Source of the DNA: Macrosoma leucophasiata | Lineage: Eukaryota > Arthropoda > Insecta > Lepidoptera > Hedylidae | DNA: 64,000 nucleotides | NCBI GenBank assembly: GCA_036365455.1 | Contig: JAWQUS010000008.1 | Span: forward strand, 24,411,501 to 24,475,500 | Direction of reading: 5' to 3' | In this document: positions 22,395 to 34,488 of the stretch, in pieces | Layout of the letters: the number at the start of each line of letters is the position of its first letter | How positions within the stretch are numbered: position 1 is the stretch's first letter | Notes under the pieces: generated by a model | What the model saw: the letters and a program-made list of their open reading frames with translations, nothing else | Databases searched by the model: none | What the model was told of the DNA's origin: nothing | Made by a program: the position numbers and the translations under genes

Positions 22395-25187
22395 CAACAT
22401 TACTCTTTATTGTACACCAAGTAAAATACATAGTAGTAAGACTAAAGAAGCACAGTACAAATGGCGGTCTTATTGCTAAAAGAGCAATTTCTTCCAGACA
22501 ACCTAAATAAATAAGGAAAACAAATAGAAAGAAAGAAATAGTAGGGTGTACAAGAACAAAGAAAACATTACATATAACTAACTTGAGAGACTATCCAGAG
22601 CACGGTGCAGCGACAGCGATGGGTTGAAGGGAAAACGAAAGAGGAAGTTAACAAATCTATGAAGGGAAGGAGAAAATGAATATAAGAGGTAAAAGACATA
22701 TTAAGAGAGAAAGATAGTGTTATTTAACCAGTTTTTTAAAATTTTGAATAGTTTCTGCCTGTCTAATTGACACAGGCAAAAAATTCCACAAGCGAACTGC
22801 TTCTAGTGAGAAGGATTGTGAAAAGAAAGAAGATGTGTGAACAGGGGTGCTTAAAAGAAGATTTTTTGATGAACGTAACGCTAGACAGTGCGCATCACAT
22901 GCATAACTAAAATTATTTTTAAGGTATTGCGGTGTATTCGGGTTAAACAGCACGCAGTATAAAAGACAGAGAATGTGTGTATTCCGGCGAAATTGAATTG
23001 GGAGCCACTTGAGACGTTTTCTATATTCGGAGACATGATCATACTTGCGCAGACCAAATATGAATCGTATACAGAAATTCTGAAAGCGCTCAAGTTTGTT
23101 GAAATGCTCCTAGGTCAAATCGAGATAACATATGTCGGCGTAGTCTAAATTAGGGAGCTTGGTATGGGTAAGAAGTTACGCAGTCTTCTTAAAGAACCAA
23201 TCGCGGCAAACACTTTCCTGCTTACGCCAGAAAGTTGAGGGCTCCATGAGAGGTGCTTATCCATTATTATGCCTAAATTTTTCACTTGGTCGCTAAACGG
23301 TAAAGGAACACCTTCAAAATTAACTCGCGGTAGGTTATTCCAATCAATACTCTGAACCAGTCTAGAACTACCGATGATAATTAATTGCGTTTTCTCAACA
23401 TTAATTTGTAATCCGTAACTTTTACTCCAGTTTGAAATGCGAGAAAGGTCATTATTGATACACGTAATGGCATTAGGAAGATCTTTTAGACAAGCTTGCG
23501 AGTAAATTTGTAAATCGTCTGCATAAAGGTGGTAGAGAGAAGTAATATAGGATGTAACAGAATTAATGAAGAGAGCAAATAAGAGAGGAGATAGCACGCC
23601 ACCTTGCGGTACACCAGCAGAAACAGTGCACCAGTTAGAGAAATTATCCCCAATCTGGACACGGTGCCGGCGACCAGACAAGTAACTTTGAAACCAACCA
23701 ATAACTGGCGGAGATATATTAAGAGTACGCAACATAGCTAGGAAAATATCAAAGTCAACAGCATTAAAGGCATTGGAAAAGTCCAATAACGTTAATACTG
23801 TTAGCTGTTGATTATCCATGTCAGTAATTTTGACAAGAGCAGTAGCCGTACTGTGACCTAGACGGAAACCAGACTGCAATGGACTGAGAATATTGTATCG
23901 ATTAACGAAGGAGTTCAGCTGGTTATAAGTGAGACGTTCAAGAATTTTAGACAGGAAAGGAAGAATAGAAATAGGCAGGTAATTTGATATAGAGGATGGG
24001 TTGGATTTCTTTGGAAGGGGAGTAATATTGGCACCTTGCCAAGCGTTTGGAATACAGCCCGAGGAATTTGAATAATTCAGGATATGAGTTATATAATAGG
24101 ACAAAGGATTTCAAGGATGGGGATGATCATTTTACGGCGTATGCTGTCACAACCGACGGCATTCGACTCGATAGCCATGATACTACTCCTAATATCACGC
24201 TCAGAAAATTGACAGAAGGAGAACTCAGAGAAGGCAGGAGTGTGACAGGGTTGGGGATTTAACAACCCTATCAAGAGTACTACTAGAAGAAAAATGCTGA
24301 TTAAGCATATTGATGTCAATATTATTAAGATTAGGGTGATTACGAGATTTCCCAACTCCTAATTTTCTTAGGAAAGTCCAAACTTTATCCGGATTTTCAT
24401 TTTCTACAGAACTATGGAGATGGCGTCGCTGCGCATCTCCACATGCCTTGTTGCAGCGATTACGTGCAGATATATATTTAAGCTTGTTCCTATTTGTGGG
24501 TATAGCTTTATATTTACTCTTTAAGGTTACTTTTCTATGGATAACTTCTTTTAAACTGTAATTTACTTGTACCAGGGAGCAGGAAGGTGTCGAATTCTAA
24601 CCGGCCGGATGGGAGCATGCAAATCATAAAGTTGAGTAATGAGAGAATTAAAGAGAGATATTTTTTCGTCGATATTATCTGCATTGCTGACAACAGACCA
24701 ATCAATTTTACTGGCGTCCTCGCGGAGTCTCTCAACATCCATACCACCAAAATTGCGCTGTAGAAGGACTTTGCGTTTAGCCTTGGGAGGACGAATTTTG
24801 TACGAAAGGTAAATAAGGTCATGGTACGAAAAGGCATCAGCAGAACATTGACCGTGCTTAGCAACACGGTCAAGGGAAGAAACAATAATTAAATCTAGAA
24901 GAGATGGAGTGCAGTTGGGAAAGTGGTGGGTGGAAGCAAGGGGGAGAATATGCAAGTTTGAGGAATCGACAATAGTATTCAGGCGAGTTGCTCTTGAATC
25001 ATTTTTAGATAGGCATGTGTTAAAATCTCCCATTATGATAGTGTGGCTATAAAGACGCGAGTAATCTTCAAGCAGTTTTTCGAAAGACGGGAAATAATCA
25101 ATATTAAGCGAAGGGCTATAAAAGACACCAAGTAAGAGTTTAGAATGTGAAAACAGTATTTCTAATAAGAGGTATTCAGCACCATTA
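22395..25187 (-). pseudogene. 5'-truncated, frameshifted LINE related to the 13.8-18.6 kb element
   Basis: Same family lineage as the intact element but well diverged. The endonuclease part begins at 25189 with NGAEYLLLEILFSHSKLLLG and includes MGDFNTCLSKND and SYHDLIYLSYKIRPPK, ending at a stop near 24563. The linker and early RT are in another frame around 24355-24089 (SERDIRSSIMAIESNAVG). The RT core at 24104-23145 keeps LLDFSNAFNAVDFD, GVPQGGVLSPLLFALFINS and YADDLQ. The C-terminal tail (AVRLWNFLPVSIRQAETIQ) is at 22953-22720. At least two frameshifts and an in-frame stop make it inactive. Its 5' end meets MITE sequence at 25187 and its 3' end stops after the conserved TACAATAAAG motif. 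Confidence 0.88.
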
Positions 25188-25503
25188 GGGCAACTCGGGC
25201 CACCGGCCGCCGCGGCGGACCGGAGGGGAGTAGCCCATATGCAAGCTTTCCCCTCTGTCAAAGTACAAGCCCAAATAGTCCTACGCCAGTCGCCCAGACG
25301 TTTAAATGTGTGCGTGAAATGTTTATGTATTTTGTTAAAGTCAAGGTGTGAGTTTCATGTAATAGACGATTTTTGTAGTGTGTGTGTGAATCACACGTAG
25401 TTCCCCCCGCAAAAAATGACAAACAGTTTTGCATCGATAATGAACGCTATGGCTACTCCCCTCCGGTCCGCCGCGGCAGAAGGTGGCTCGTGTTTCTCTA
25501 TGC
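25188..25503. repeat. CATAGAGC-end MITE, cut at its left end by a LINE
   Basis: Starts within the left terminal repeat (GCAACTCGGGCCACCGGCCG) and runs to CTCGTGTTTCTCTATG. A CGTAGAGCA remnant at 22379 on the far side of the LINE, flanked by GGTTAACC, matches CCTTAACC after 25503. Confidence 0.75.
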
Positions 25504-26420
25504 CTTAACCATATTAATTCCCGCAGGGTAACACACAATCGAATTAAATGAATATAACAAGCGAAACTTGACATTTGAAGAAGAGCCATGGCATGTATCA
25601 TGTTTTATGTCAATCGCGTCGTGTCCCAAACACAATTTATACCAGAGATCTAAAATTAGCCTTCTAAAAAAATAACCAATTGCTTTCCCTCTCCTGCTTT
25701 CAATCCTTATTATTATTATTATTAATATTTCAACTATGCATCAAAAAAGATCATCTGCATTTTATGTGCTTACAAGACTTGACAATTTTGGAGCAAAACA
25801 CATGTTATCCATAGAATGTGAATTTTTGCCGAACTTCATCGAAATCGGTTCAGCGGTTTAGTCGTAGAAAACCATATTAATACAAGTAACAATCTATTTG
25901 TATTAATATGGCTTTCGTACAAATTTTAGAAAACATTTCCAATATCCCTTGGGATTTTTGGAAATAAGACCATATTTTACTTACACACTTATCTATTTAA
26001 ATTCTCACTTCGCATTATTGTCGTAACCAAACCGGTCAGCCATTATAATATCTCAAATAGCAATATTACATTACAATTTACTTATACCAAGTTAGTTTAT
26101 TATAAGGTTTGCCTTATGCCTGATTCTACACGTACGTATATACGAAATCTTAGGGCGAAGTTCACCGACATTTTAAACAGAAATCCCAAACTAGTTAAAT
26201 CTGTAAATTAAACGTCCAGTTCACTCCTCACTTGAACGAATTTAAAATTATATTTGGAGGCATTTACATTTTTTATTATTGCTAAAAGTTAAACATTCTG
26301 TCAGATTCTTTATTTTACTGTTCCTTGTCATCTATGGACGAAGTTTTCCCACGAAGTGATTTGATATTCAAAATATATTATGCCTTGTTTACACGCTTGG
26401 TAATTATTGGCAAGCATCCA
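25504..26420. other. No gene seen
   Basis: TATTAATATGG-containing inverted stretch at 25872-25912 (CATATTAATACAAGTAACAA against TTGTATTAATATGG) could form a hairpin. Otherwise unremarkable. Confidence 0.5.
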
Positions 26421-26792
26421 CAAGCTCGCATAGCCTGGCGGCTGGTGTAGGTCATAAGCGATCTACTCGGTTAAGCACTATGGACGCGGTCGGATAGTAT
26501 CACACTACCCGCCGGGTGACCGCTAGTGGCAAATTAAATGCGCGTTTCCGTGATTCGGAGGGCACGTTAAGCCGTGGGTCCCGGTTGCTATCGATAGATA
26601 GCAGTCGTTAAACCTTGTCGGAGACCTTATGGGCGGTTTGAAAACGTCCGACTGCGGGTTGGCCACTAACCCACCCACCTCCACCAATCCGCATTGGAGC
26701 AGCGTGGTGGAGTAACCTCCAGGCCTGCCCCCAAAAAGGGGAGAGACTCGTGCCCAGCAGTGGGACGTATAATGGGTTGCCATTATTATTAC
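26421..26792 (+). repeat. SINE with 5S-rRNA-like head, most complete copy
   Basis: Head with GATCTACTCGGTTAAGCACT, GACGCGGTCGG and GGGTGACCGCTAGTGGCAAA. The middle segment GGAGGGCACGTTAAGCCGTG is a motif also common in lepidopteran LINE 3' regions (a related stretch is at 18766-18790). The body and CCAGCAGTGGGACGTATAAT tail end in CATTATTATT. It carries an insertion near 26495 (TAGTATCACACTACC) within the head. Confidence 0.85.
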
Positions 26793-28450
26793 TTTCCACA
26801 AGCTCCAACCCGTGGAGTCGACCAAGGTCGAAGTTGTTTCGGCTCGTGTGGTAAAAAAGGGGGGGTTAAAATTTAAATAGTGAAAATACAAAGATATCAT
26901 TTCAATACGAAAAACCTAAAGCGACGAACTCTATCTTCACCAGAACAAAACAAAAATAGAATTAAGTTTCCGTATTTCATACGCACTATTAAATATTTAG
27001 AAACACCTGATGATCCAAAAACCATTATAAATTAATTGTAATATTTATTTTTTGCAATAACACATGCGAGTGAACTTTAGAAATTTAACATTACAAATTA
27101 GCCTTTATCGTTTCACAAATAACCTACCGACGTGATTTTCCAAACATTTCTTCCATGGCCGATACGATATTTGCACAGTACATCCGTACAGTTTTGTGCG
27201 AAAACGTATATTTTCGTTTAAAGCCTTCCATAAAGTACATATTTAATTTTTAATGTATACTACGCGCTTTAAAAAAAATATGATTGTCAATTTTAACAAT
27301 TTATATGAAATCAGATACTTATTTACATTACTATAAACCATTTGACGCGAAAATATGACGTAAATCACACCAAAATTTATTCTAGTTTTTTAATATCCGA
27401 CAAGTGTATCTTTTTAGGCAAGTGTGAGCTTTGTACACACTCTTTTATTTTAATCAAAACCCAGGTCCCAGTCACATAACACACAAACATTTCAGATATC
27501 TTTATTTTTCACCGTTTCTTTACATTGTGTCCGCAATATATAGTATTTGCAATTGACAAGAGCGGACAACGCTTCTTTGTGGTAGAGGCTTGTCTGTGCA
27601 TGTATAAATGCGTGTGCGAACGCTTGGTGGCCGCCCCGTAAGGCAAGCACACTCACACACCGTGCATATACACATTGTCACCTCTAAACACAAGCAGAAG
27701 CCAACCGCATTCGTGAATTACTAATCACATTAATCGATAAACTAGACAACGCGATATATTACTATACCTCATCAAATGTAGCTTGATTAGAACTGTGGTC
27801 AACATGAAAACGGTCTGCCGACCTCCCCTTGTAATGTTGCAGTATCATAAATAAATATTGCACTTAGTTTGATTAACAAATAAAATAAATAAAAGGAATA
27901 AATACAAATTGCACAAGTCATTACACCAGTAAGCTCGCGTGAAATATAAAATAAAGGAAACCCTAACTTTTGTGATGCGTACGTGTATGGCCGCTAAAAA
28001 AGCATAAATCTACGCCTTCTCACATGTATTCGTATAATAATATGCGTGCATGTTTTGAATTCTATGAATTCCTAATCTGATCGAATTTAGCAAAAGTGTC
28101 ATATCACCAAAGGCAATAAGATTTTTGTGATAAAACAAATAAGAAATTTCTTCATTACTTATTTATTTAACTTCTTACTCCATTTACTTCTTACGTAAGG
28201 TAGGTAATAGTAAGGTTAAGGGCCCACTGAAGAATCATTTCGTTATGCTGATATAGAGTTACAAACCTATTTTTTTACGCATATTTAATTTTATGATCAA
28301 GAGAATCCAATGATATCCACTAGGTTGCCTATCAAAATATGGCCGCTAGTATTTTTAATTAAATTATTTTATCTTTATTGCAACCCTTATTTGCGGCCCG
28401 ACTTAATTTAGCACCCGTATATCATAATAATGAGAAAAAAATAGCTTTAA
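26793..28450. other. Repeat-poor, no gene recognised
   Basis: The longest stretch without recognisable mobile DNA. No exon of a known protein family is visible. It could be intergenic or distal 3' untranslated sequence of AMPK gamma on the minus strand. Confidence 0.5.
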
Positions 28451-28699
28451 TCTATCTATATATATAAAAATCAATTGCTGTTCGTTAGTCTCACTAAAAC
28501 TCGAGAACGGCTAAACCGATTTGGCTAATTTTGGTTTTGAATGATTTTTGGAAGTCCAGGGAAGGTTTAAAAGGTAAGAAAATATGAAGAAATTGAAGGG
28601 TAAATAGTAAAAACCACAATTTCATTTTCCCCTACAAATAGTCCGTATCTTTTAAACCTTTGACACATTATTTCATTAGGAGGCAATACGAAGTTTGCT
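28451..28699 (+). mobile_element. Non-autonomous Helitron, 3' end missing
   Basis: Starts TCTATCTATATATATAAAAA, then AAAACTCGAGAACGGCTAAA and GTCCAGGGAAGGTTTAAAAG. It follows the copy at 48114 until GGCAATACGAAGTTTGC and then diverges before the CTAGT terminus. Confidence 0.65.
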
Positions 28700-29025
28700 T
28701 GTGACGTCACACGCTTGTATACGCCTACGAGATCAATGACGAATACAAGAAATCTTACAATATCTTCGTTAATATTGCGTTTTTGTAAATAGTTTTCATA
28801 GTAGAAGTTGTTGGGATTTGTGCAATAAATCTAATACTGTTATTATTTTAAAATTAAATCTTTCATTTTTTTATTTTTTTTATAACTCTTCTACAATAAT
28901 GCACCGATTTTAATAATTTTTACGTTTATACTCTTCATTTCCATGTTATTTTCGAACTATGTCATTTAAAAAATACACAGTGTCAAATTGCAGTTCCAAA
29001 ATAAGAACTGGAATTTTTATTTCAT

Positions 29026-29375
29026 ACTAGCGACCCGCCCCTGCTTCGCGCGGGTGTAATGTAGATTGTAACTGGTAATTTAATTTCGTTTTCAATCGTC
29101 CATTCCCATCGATCCAACTGTTTTAACACGATAATTGACGATTGACCGTTATGTCAAGCGCCATAAGAATCACATCAGATTAGATTTGATTAGCACCATA
29201 AGTTAATATGCTCGTTAAGTTTACTAACTACGCGCAACAATAAATTTTTATTTCTTTCAACAAACCTTCGGACCATTATAAAAATACAAAGCAAAAGAGT
29301 TAAGGAAATCGGTTCAGCCGCTCTCGGGTTTTGCGCTAAGCAACTCATTTAGCGATTCATTTTTACTTATATAGA
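29026..29375 (-). mobile_element. Non-autonomous Helitron, second family
   Basis: On the plus strand it begins ACTAGCGACCCGCCCCTGCT, the reverse complement of a CTAGT terminus. A small hairpin lies just inside (CCCGC..GCGGG around the CTTCGCGCGGG). It ends with CTTATATAGA, the reverse complement of a TC-starting 5' end. Confidence 0.62.
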
Positions 29376-30558
29376 TAAATTTACTAAGCGATTGTGAATC
29401 GCGTAAATCGTTCAAGGGGAAAAAAAAGAAAACACATTTTATATACCTATTCATATTTTGTGATTTTTCACATATGTATCTACGTATATAATCGATACAG
29501 GTTTGGTATAAAGTGAGTCCGCCTTCTCGAGACTTACTTTATCCACTAAAGCGACCTGTCATTCGCAGCGCTCAAGAACGTAATTTTTAACATCATCACT
29601 TCAGCTGATAGATGTCCACTGCTGGACAAATCTTTCCCAAAGATGCTTACAACAGTGTTATGTCATTGTGCTGTCTAGAGTAAGATTATTCAATCTATCT
29701 TCATTTTTCTTTCCATCGCAAAAGCGAAGAGGCCGCATCTCTTTTTAAAATGTGCTTAGCAACTTCAATTTAAACACAAGACATAATTTGCGCATTAAAT
29801 CATCGTTTATTATTAATTAGATTATAGCACTAGCTGTGCGAGCAGGACACAAGATATATACGGTGTACAAAGGCAGGTAATAAAAGGTCAATGTACGAAA
29901 TTATTTTTGAATCGCGATGAGCGCACTGTAGTAGGCAACGAGGTATACCAATGATTATTATTATTTTTATTTTTAATTCAATATCAATTATCATACATTT
30001 TATTATGCTCCCTTGTCAAAACAAACCCTCTTTTTATTCAAATCAAGCGACATTCCACAAGATACAACACACCCACAATTAATATTTGTTACTCTAATTA
30101 TAACCATAATAACGTTACGACATAAATATAAGGAGAGTATAATCTACAAAAACGTTCATAATAATCCATACATATATAATACATATAAAATATTCCACGT
30201 TACAATTAAATTATAAATAATTATTATGACAAGACTGCGGAGGGATGGATGCGACGGTGTTATTTCGTATATTTTGTGCTTATATAAGAAACGTGGTATA
30301 CATACTACAGCAGTGAACACTAAATTGGAAACTTAGATATAGGATTCCGTAAGACGAAGGCGCTATTTTTCTATATATTTCTCTATCTCTGCGTTAAATC
30401 CTATCGATTAAAAAGAGACTTTCTAATGTCGCATTTTCCTTTCATCGAGTGTCACAATGCCAAAGTTTTCATTAAAAAAAAAGGAGATTAAGTCATAATA
30501 TTATGCATACATATAAATTAATTTATAAGATGTTTGAATAAATATTTGTTATTACATA
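29376..30558. other. No gene seen
   Basis: Contains a LINE-tail piece at 29591-29660 (GATGTCCACTGCTGGACAAA). The rest is AT-rich and unrecognised. Confidence 0.55.
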
Positions 30559-30842
30559 GGGGCCGTCCATAACATACGTCACGCTAAAATAAGCCTTTTC
30601 TGATCCCGCCCCCCTATTGTCACGCTGTGTCACACTATCTGTGACCCCCCTAAAAATATTATGTCACAAAAACTAAAACCACAATTATGACATTTTTTTA
30701 AAATAGTGTAACGAAATATTAATTTAAAATATTTTAATGAACTGCGAACGTCACATTGCCGTAGACCCTCCGGTCCCCCCTGTCACATTTTGTCAAACCC
30801 CTCTCCTCCTTTTGTATGCGAACGTATTTTATGGATGACCCC
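30559..30842. repeat. MITE with GGGG-GTCCAT ends
   Basis: Inverted ends GGGGCCGTCCATAACATACG and CGTATTTTATGGATGACCCC. ATA on both sides may be the target site. Internal repeats of TGTCAC on both arms. Superfamily not assigned. Confidence 0.72.
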
Positions 30843-32268
30843 ATATTTTGATTACGGAACCCTAAACCACGCGATACACCGTCGCGTGCCACCACCACAC
30901 TTCACCGCAAAGAAAAAAAAGACCACACACAAATATAATGGGACCACAAAACATACAGACAAAATGGAATACAACATACAAAAGTGGAATCAGAACACAC
31001 GTGAGCATATTCGACCGTCAAATTATGTAGAAAATTTTGACCTTAAAAAGAATACGTCACGCAGGTGATTTTTGAAAACATCACTTTTTGAAATGGATTG
31101 TACAGAAACCGTAGGCTTTGTTACATTGGCATATTCAATTGTTATTTACTTACTTCACTTTTACTTTAATTCACTTTTATTTTATTTTCGTAATTTGATC
31201 TATCTCAAGAAAATTTTATTATTTCCAATTGATTAAATTAATATTCAATCTTGATCATTAATTTACATTTAATTTAATGAGTTGCATCATCTGAAAATGT
31301 TTTAAATGATGTCATATGTGTGTAAGCGTATTTTATTTATTTATAATTTATATCTAACAGTGAATACTGGAACCGTCCAAAATTCGCTTTTTAAAGTTAC
31401 TTTTAATGTCGATTATCTGTCACATTGTTGTTTGCCTTGCGACCGCGAACATTTTTGATTATGCCAAAAATTCGCGACGCACTGCTAAAGACGAAGATAC
31501 TATTATCATACCACTTGACTTTATTTACCACTGTGGTGCAATCGAACCTTAATCGCGTCTTTTATTTATCTCCTTAGGTTAATAGAGATACTGGTGGTAG
31601 AGCTCCAGTCGTCACTGGAAGGAGCTCCCGGGCGTAGGCACCACCGCATTACCTAATATACTTGCCGGTAAATGGTAGTGTTCAGCACTATCGTGTTCCG
31701 GTCAGGTGGTAATGTACGGCTCTGTAATTTCCGGCACAGAAGCACAATACCTTAGGCCTCCGAAGTGGTAACGCATCTGCTTTTTGACCTCTGGTCTTTG
31801 TATAAATGTCAATAGGCTGCAGTCATCACTTAACATCAATGTGAACTGCGTGCCAGTTTGCCACTATCATAACATAAAAAAAAAATTAACTCTGTGGTCA
31901 TTAATAATTGTGCATTTTTTTTGTCACAAATAGACACAAAGTATCAGCAAAATCTCTGACTATGTGAGAGAAGCAAGGAACATAAGTTGCACATAGATTA
32001 TAGAATCTTTTTCTTCCAAGTTTTAAACCATGTTTTAAACGACTACTCTAATTATTCACTAAAGATTTCCTGAACAGAAACGCGTCTGGCAACAGGCCTA
32101 AAAACAGGCCTAGCGCACTCTACATTTTGAGTATCAATTTACGAGCACATTGGAGCATCTTGCGAAACCACCTTCATAAAAATGCAACTATATCAGTAAT
32201 TTTTGAAGGCCAAAAGAGAGGTACATATTAATACAGAGGAAGGCTTGCGTGCGCAATCTAAATTGCAC
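30843..32268. other. Downstream flank of AMPK gamma
   Basis: Apart from the SINE-like copy at 31591-31882 no feature is recognised; part may be 3' UTR. Confidence 0.5.
31591..31882 (+). repeat. 280-bp SINE-like family, copy with enlarged 5' hairpin
   Basis: The 5' end reads GAGCTCCAGTCGTCACTGGA followed by AGGAGCTC, extending the usual hairpin stem. Ends CATAACATAAAAAAAAA. Confidence 0.87.
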
Positions 32269-32521
32269 TTTATTTCCTCACAACAAGAACTGATTTTAAA
32301 ACATTTATTGAGCGAATTTTCTGTCTACATTTTTATTTATTCCGTGACAAAAGTCTCCCCGCGTGACGCAGCCGTAACTCACAACCGCCTCTTAAGTTTA
32401 TCCGCTTGACGCGACACCACTAACTTAAACTATTCGTGCAAAGGAATCACAATGAGTTTATCACTCCCGAGTCTTGGAGTCGGTCTCTGGTCTCGAAGAC
32501 TCTCGCCTTAAACTATTTATT
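32269..32521 (-). promoter_or_regulatory. Candidate poly(A) signals of AMPK gamma
   Basis: On the minus strand, AATAAA hexamers occur at 32516-32521 (two bases after the stop codon), 32336-32341, 32332-32337, 32304-32309 and 32269-32274. The first would leave almost no 3' UTR, so a later one is more likely. AT-rich DNA gives such hexamers by chance, and the true cleavage site cannot be told from sequence alone. Confidence 0.35.
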
Positions 32522-32523
32522 GT

Positions 32524-32748
32524 TCACTCATTCACATCGGCCTGAAGAACGGGCTGGTCTTTCTCGGAGGGAGCTGTTTCGGTCTCGGGACTAGTTTCGT
32601 CCTTTTCCTCGATGGGCCCGTGTTCATTGCGCAGGCTGGCCCCGCCGCACTCGCCGGTGGGCCTCAACACCAGATACATGAGGAGATCAGATAGAGATAT
32701 GATGCCGGTCACCTTATCTTCCTCGTCCACAACTACGAGACGATGCAC
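32524..32748 (-). CDS. SNF4Agamma: AMPK gamma subunit, last coding exon (CBS4 second half and C-terminus)
   Basis: Terminal exon of the regulatory gamma subunit of AMP-activated protein kinase, the AMP/ADP/ATP-sensing part of the cytosolic and nuclear heterotrimer. It starts after a CAG acceptor in phase 0 and encodes 74 residues before TGA at 32526-32524. It opens with [20 protein letters not shown], the core of CBS4. The His-Arg pair and the Asp of SLSD match nucleotide-contacting positions of mammalian gamma1 (His298/Arg299 and Asp317). After YLVLRPTGE the protein continues as an acidic, Glu/Ser/Thr-rich tail of about 40 residues ending QADVNE. Insect gamma subunits often carry such variable tails, and mammalian gamma1 is shorter here. 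The preceding exon ends ...RIVRAE, so the junction reads RAE|VHRL as expected. Splice sites are inferred from consensus and protein continuity. Confidence 0.93.
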   Translation of the reverse strand: MHRLVVVDEEDKVTGIISLSDLLMYLVLRPTGECGGASLRNEHGPIEEKDETSPETETAPSEKDQPVLQADVNE

Positions 32749-32796
32749 CTGGAATCACAGACAATTCATAAATATAAATCTAATTATTTACACATA

Positions 32797-32848
32797 CACA
32801 CTTTCTGCCTACCCCGTTAGGGACCTGGCGTGAAGATATATACATACG
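32797..32848 (+). repeat. LINE 3' end, 50-bp fragment
   Basis: CTTTCTGCCTACCCCGTTAG to GATATATACATAC. It lies within 50-100 bp of the last AMPK gamma acceptor. Confidence 0.7.
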
Positions 32849-32975
32849 CCCTGAGGCTCAAGCTCTAGGATATTATTTCAATTAGCATTTAGCTGAAAAT
32901 AAAAAAGGCATTGTTGTAGAAATAAAGTCGAATGAGCGAATGACTAAACAGATATTTTTTACTGGTGGTAGAGCT

Positions 32976-33022
32976 GAGGGGAAAGCCTGAATATGGCTAC
33001 TCCCCTCCGGTGTTGCTCTATG
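32976..33022. repeat. CATAGAGC-end MITE, 45-bp right-end fragment
   Basis: GAGGGGAAAGCCTGAATATG to GGTGTTGCTCTATGG. It is preceded by ACTGGTGGTAGAGCT, the first bases of the 280-bp SINE-like family. Confidence 0.65.
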
Positions 33023-33056
33023 GAATTAGACAAAGCATCAGTTCTATCACCAACAT

Positions 33057-33358
33057 CATAGAGAAACACGGGCCACCGGCCGCGGGGGACCGGAGAGGAG
33101 TAGCCATATGCAGGCTTTCCCCTCTTACACCATAATTACGCCTGTCGCCTAGATGTTTAAATGAGTGCGTGAAATTGTTTATGTATTTTGTTAAAGTCAA
33201 AGTGTGAGTTTCGTTGTCATAGACGATTTTTGTAGTGTGTGTGTATCACACGTAGTCCCCCCCCCGCAAAAAATGACAGACTGTTTTGCATCGGTAATGA
33301 GCGCCATGGCTACTCCCCTCCGGTCCGCCGCGGAGGTCGGTGGCCCGTGTTGCTCATG
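33057..33358. repeat. CATAGAGC-end MITE, complete copy in AMPK gamma intron
   Basis: CATAGAGAAACACGGGCCAC to GTGGCCCGTGTTGCTCATG. Flanked by ATCACCAA (33046-33053, then a stray CAT) and ATCACCAG (33359-33366). Confidence 0.82.
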
Positions 33359-33869
33359 ATCACCAGCAAAACTAATTTGGCAAGCAAACGTCGCCGTTAC
33401 ATGTCGCGACCGGACGCGGCGGTATATAGCACATATTAATGTTTGCGTAATTCAGAATAGCTAGCAATGTAAATATTTCCACGCGCTGGCGTCTCTCCAA
33501 AAGCAACTGTCATTTGTCATTAAGTGTTGTCTGAATGCTGAATAATATTTTTGTAGGCGTCCACCGTGAAATTAGGAAAGCTTTTCGCATTTGAACATCA
33601 AATAAAATCGGTAATTTCACGCCAGTTTATCCCCGAAATGGTTGGCAGGAGCTATCGATTGGTGTCGTGTGAACTTCAAATGTATAAACAATTAAAAAAG
33701 CAATCGAATCAATATATTTGACTACATCATTCATCACAATAAAAATCATTACAACGAAAAAAGTAATCAAGTAAAGTTTTTAAAAATAATACTTCTGGTA
33801 ATAAATCTATTTTTTTCGTTAAAACACCCGTAGGCTACAGTGTTAATCAATTTTAATTCGTAACATTAA

Positions 33870-34398
33870 GGTTCTCGGTCCACGGAGCCGTATCTTCATA
33901 GACGCGTATTCGTCATTATACGCTTAGTGTACGCCTGTTTGCAGATTACATACAAAACTATGCTCTGTCGACGGAGCTGCAACGTTGCGCCCGCGTCGCT
34001 GCATGGAGCGTACATCGAGTGAACGCACGTGTTTATTTTTGTGTAAAATGGCGGAAACGGTAGCGAAATTTGTTCAAATTGTAGAATATAATATCCATGT
34101 TTGCACAAAAATAAATCTTGCTGAATACACTATCAAACTACAGTTAATATTAGTCGATGTGATGGTTGATTTATATATGGATGAATCCAATATAATCGTA
34201 GTCTTCGGCGACTTCGAATGAAATAACGTCTTCGTAGTCAGAATGCATTCTAACAAATGATTAAAATTAATAAAATAAAATGATTGAAAACGTACGCTTG
34301 CAATAGTCTCGAGGAAAGTGAGCAGTACGCTGGGCTGCTTAAGCTGTTCGGCGTATTTTGTAGCGTCTATGAAGCTACGGCTCCGTAGACAGAGAGCC
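33870..34398. repeat. Harbinger-like non-autonomous element (TAA target site)
   Basis: Inverted ends GGTTCTCGGTCCACGGAGCC and GGCTCCGTAGACAGAGAGCC, extending through ATCTTCATAGACGC/GCGTCTATGAAG for about 36 bp. Flanked by TAA at 33867-33869 and 34399-34401. A 3-bp TWA target is the PIF/Harbinger signature. No transposase is recognised inside. Confidence 0.8.
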
Positions 34399-34488
34399 TA
34401 ACTTAAAACTGCATGCTCGATTGCCAAAAGGCAATGTGGTATCTACGACTCTAAATATAAGGCTCACAATGCGGTGGTAATATCATAC

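Noticed and set aside
24047..24262. Short plus-strand open frame
   Set aside because: Antisense to the decayed LINE reverse transcriptase; a shadow frame.
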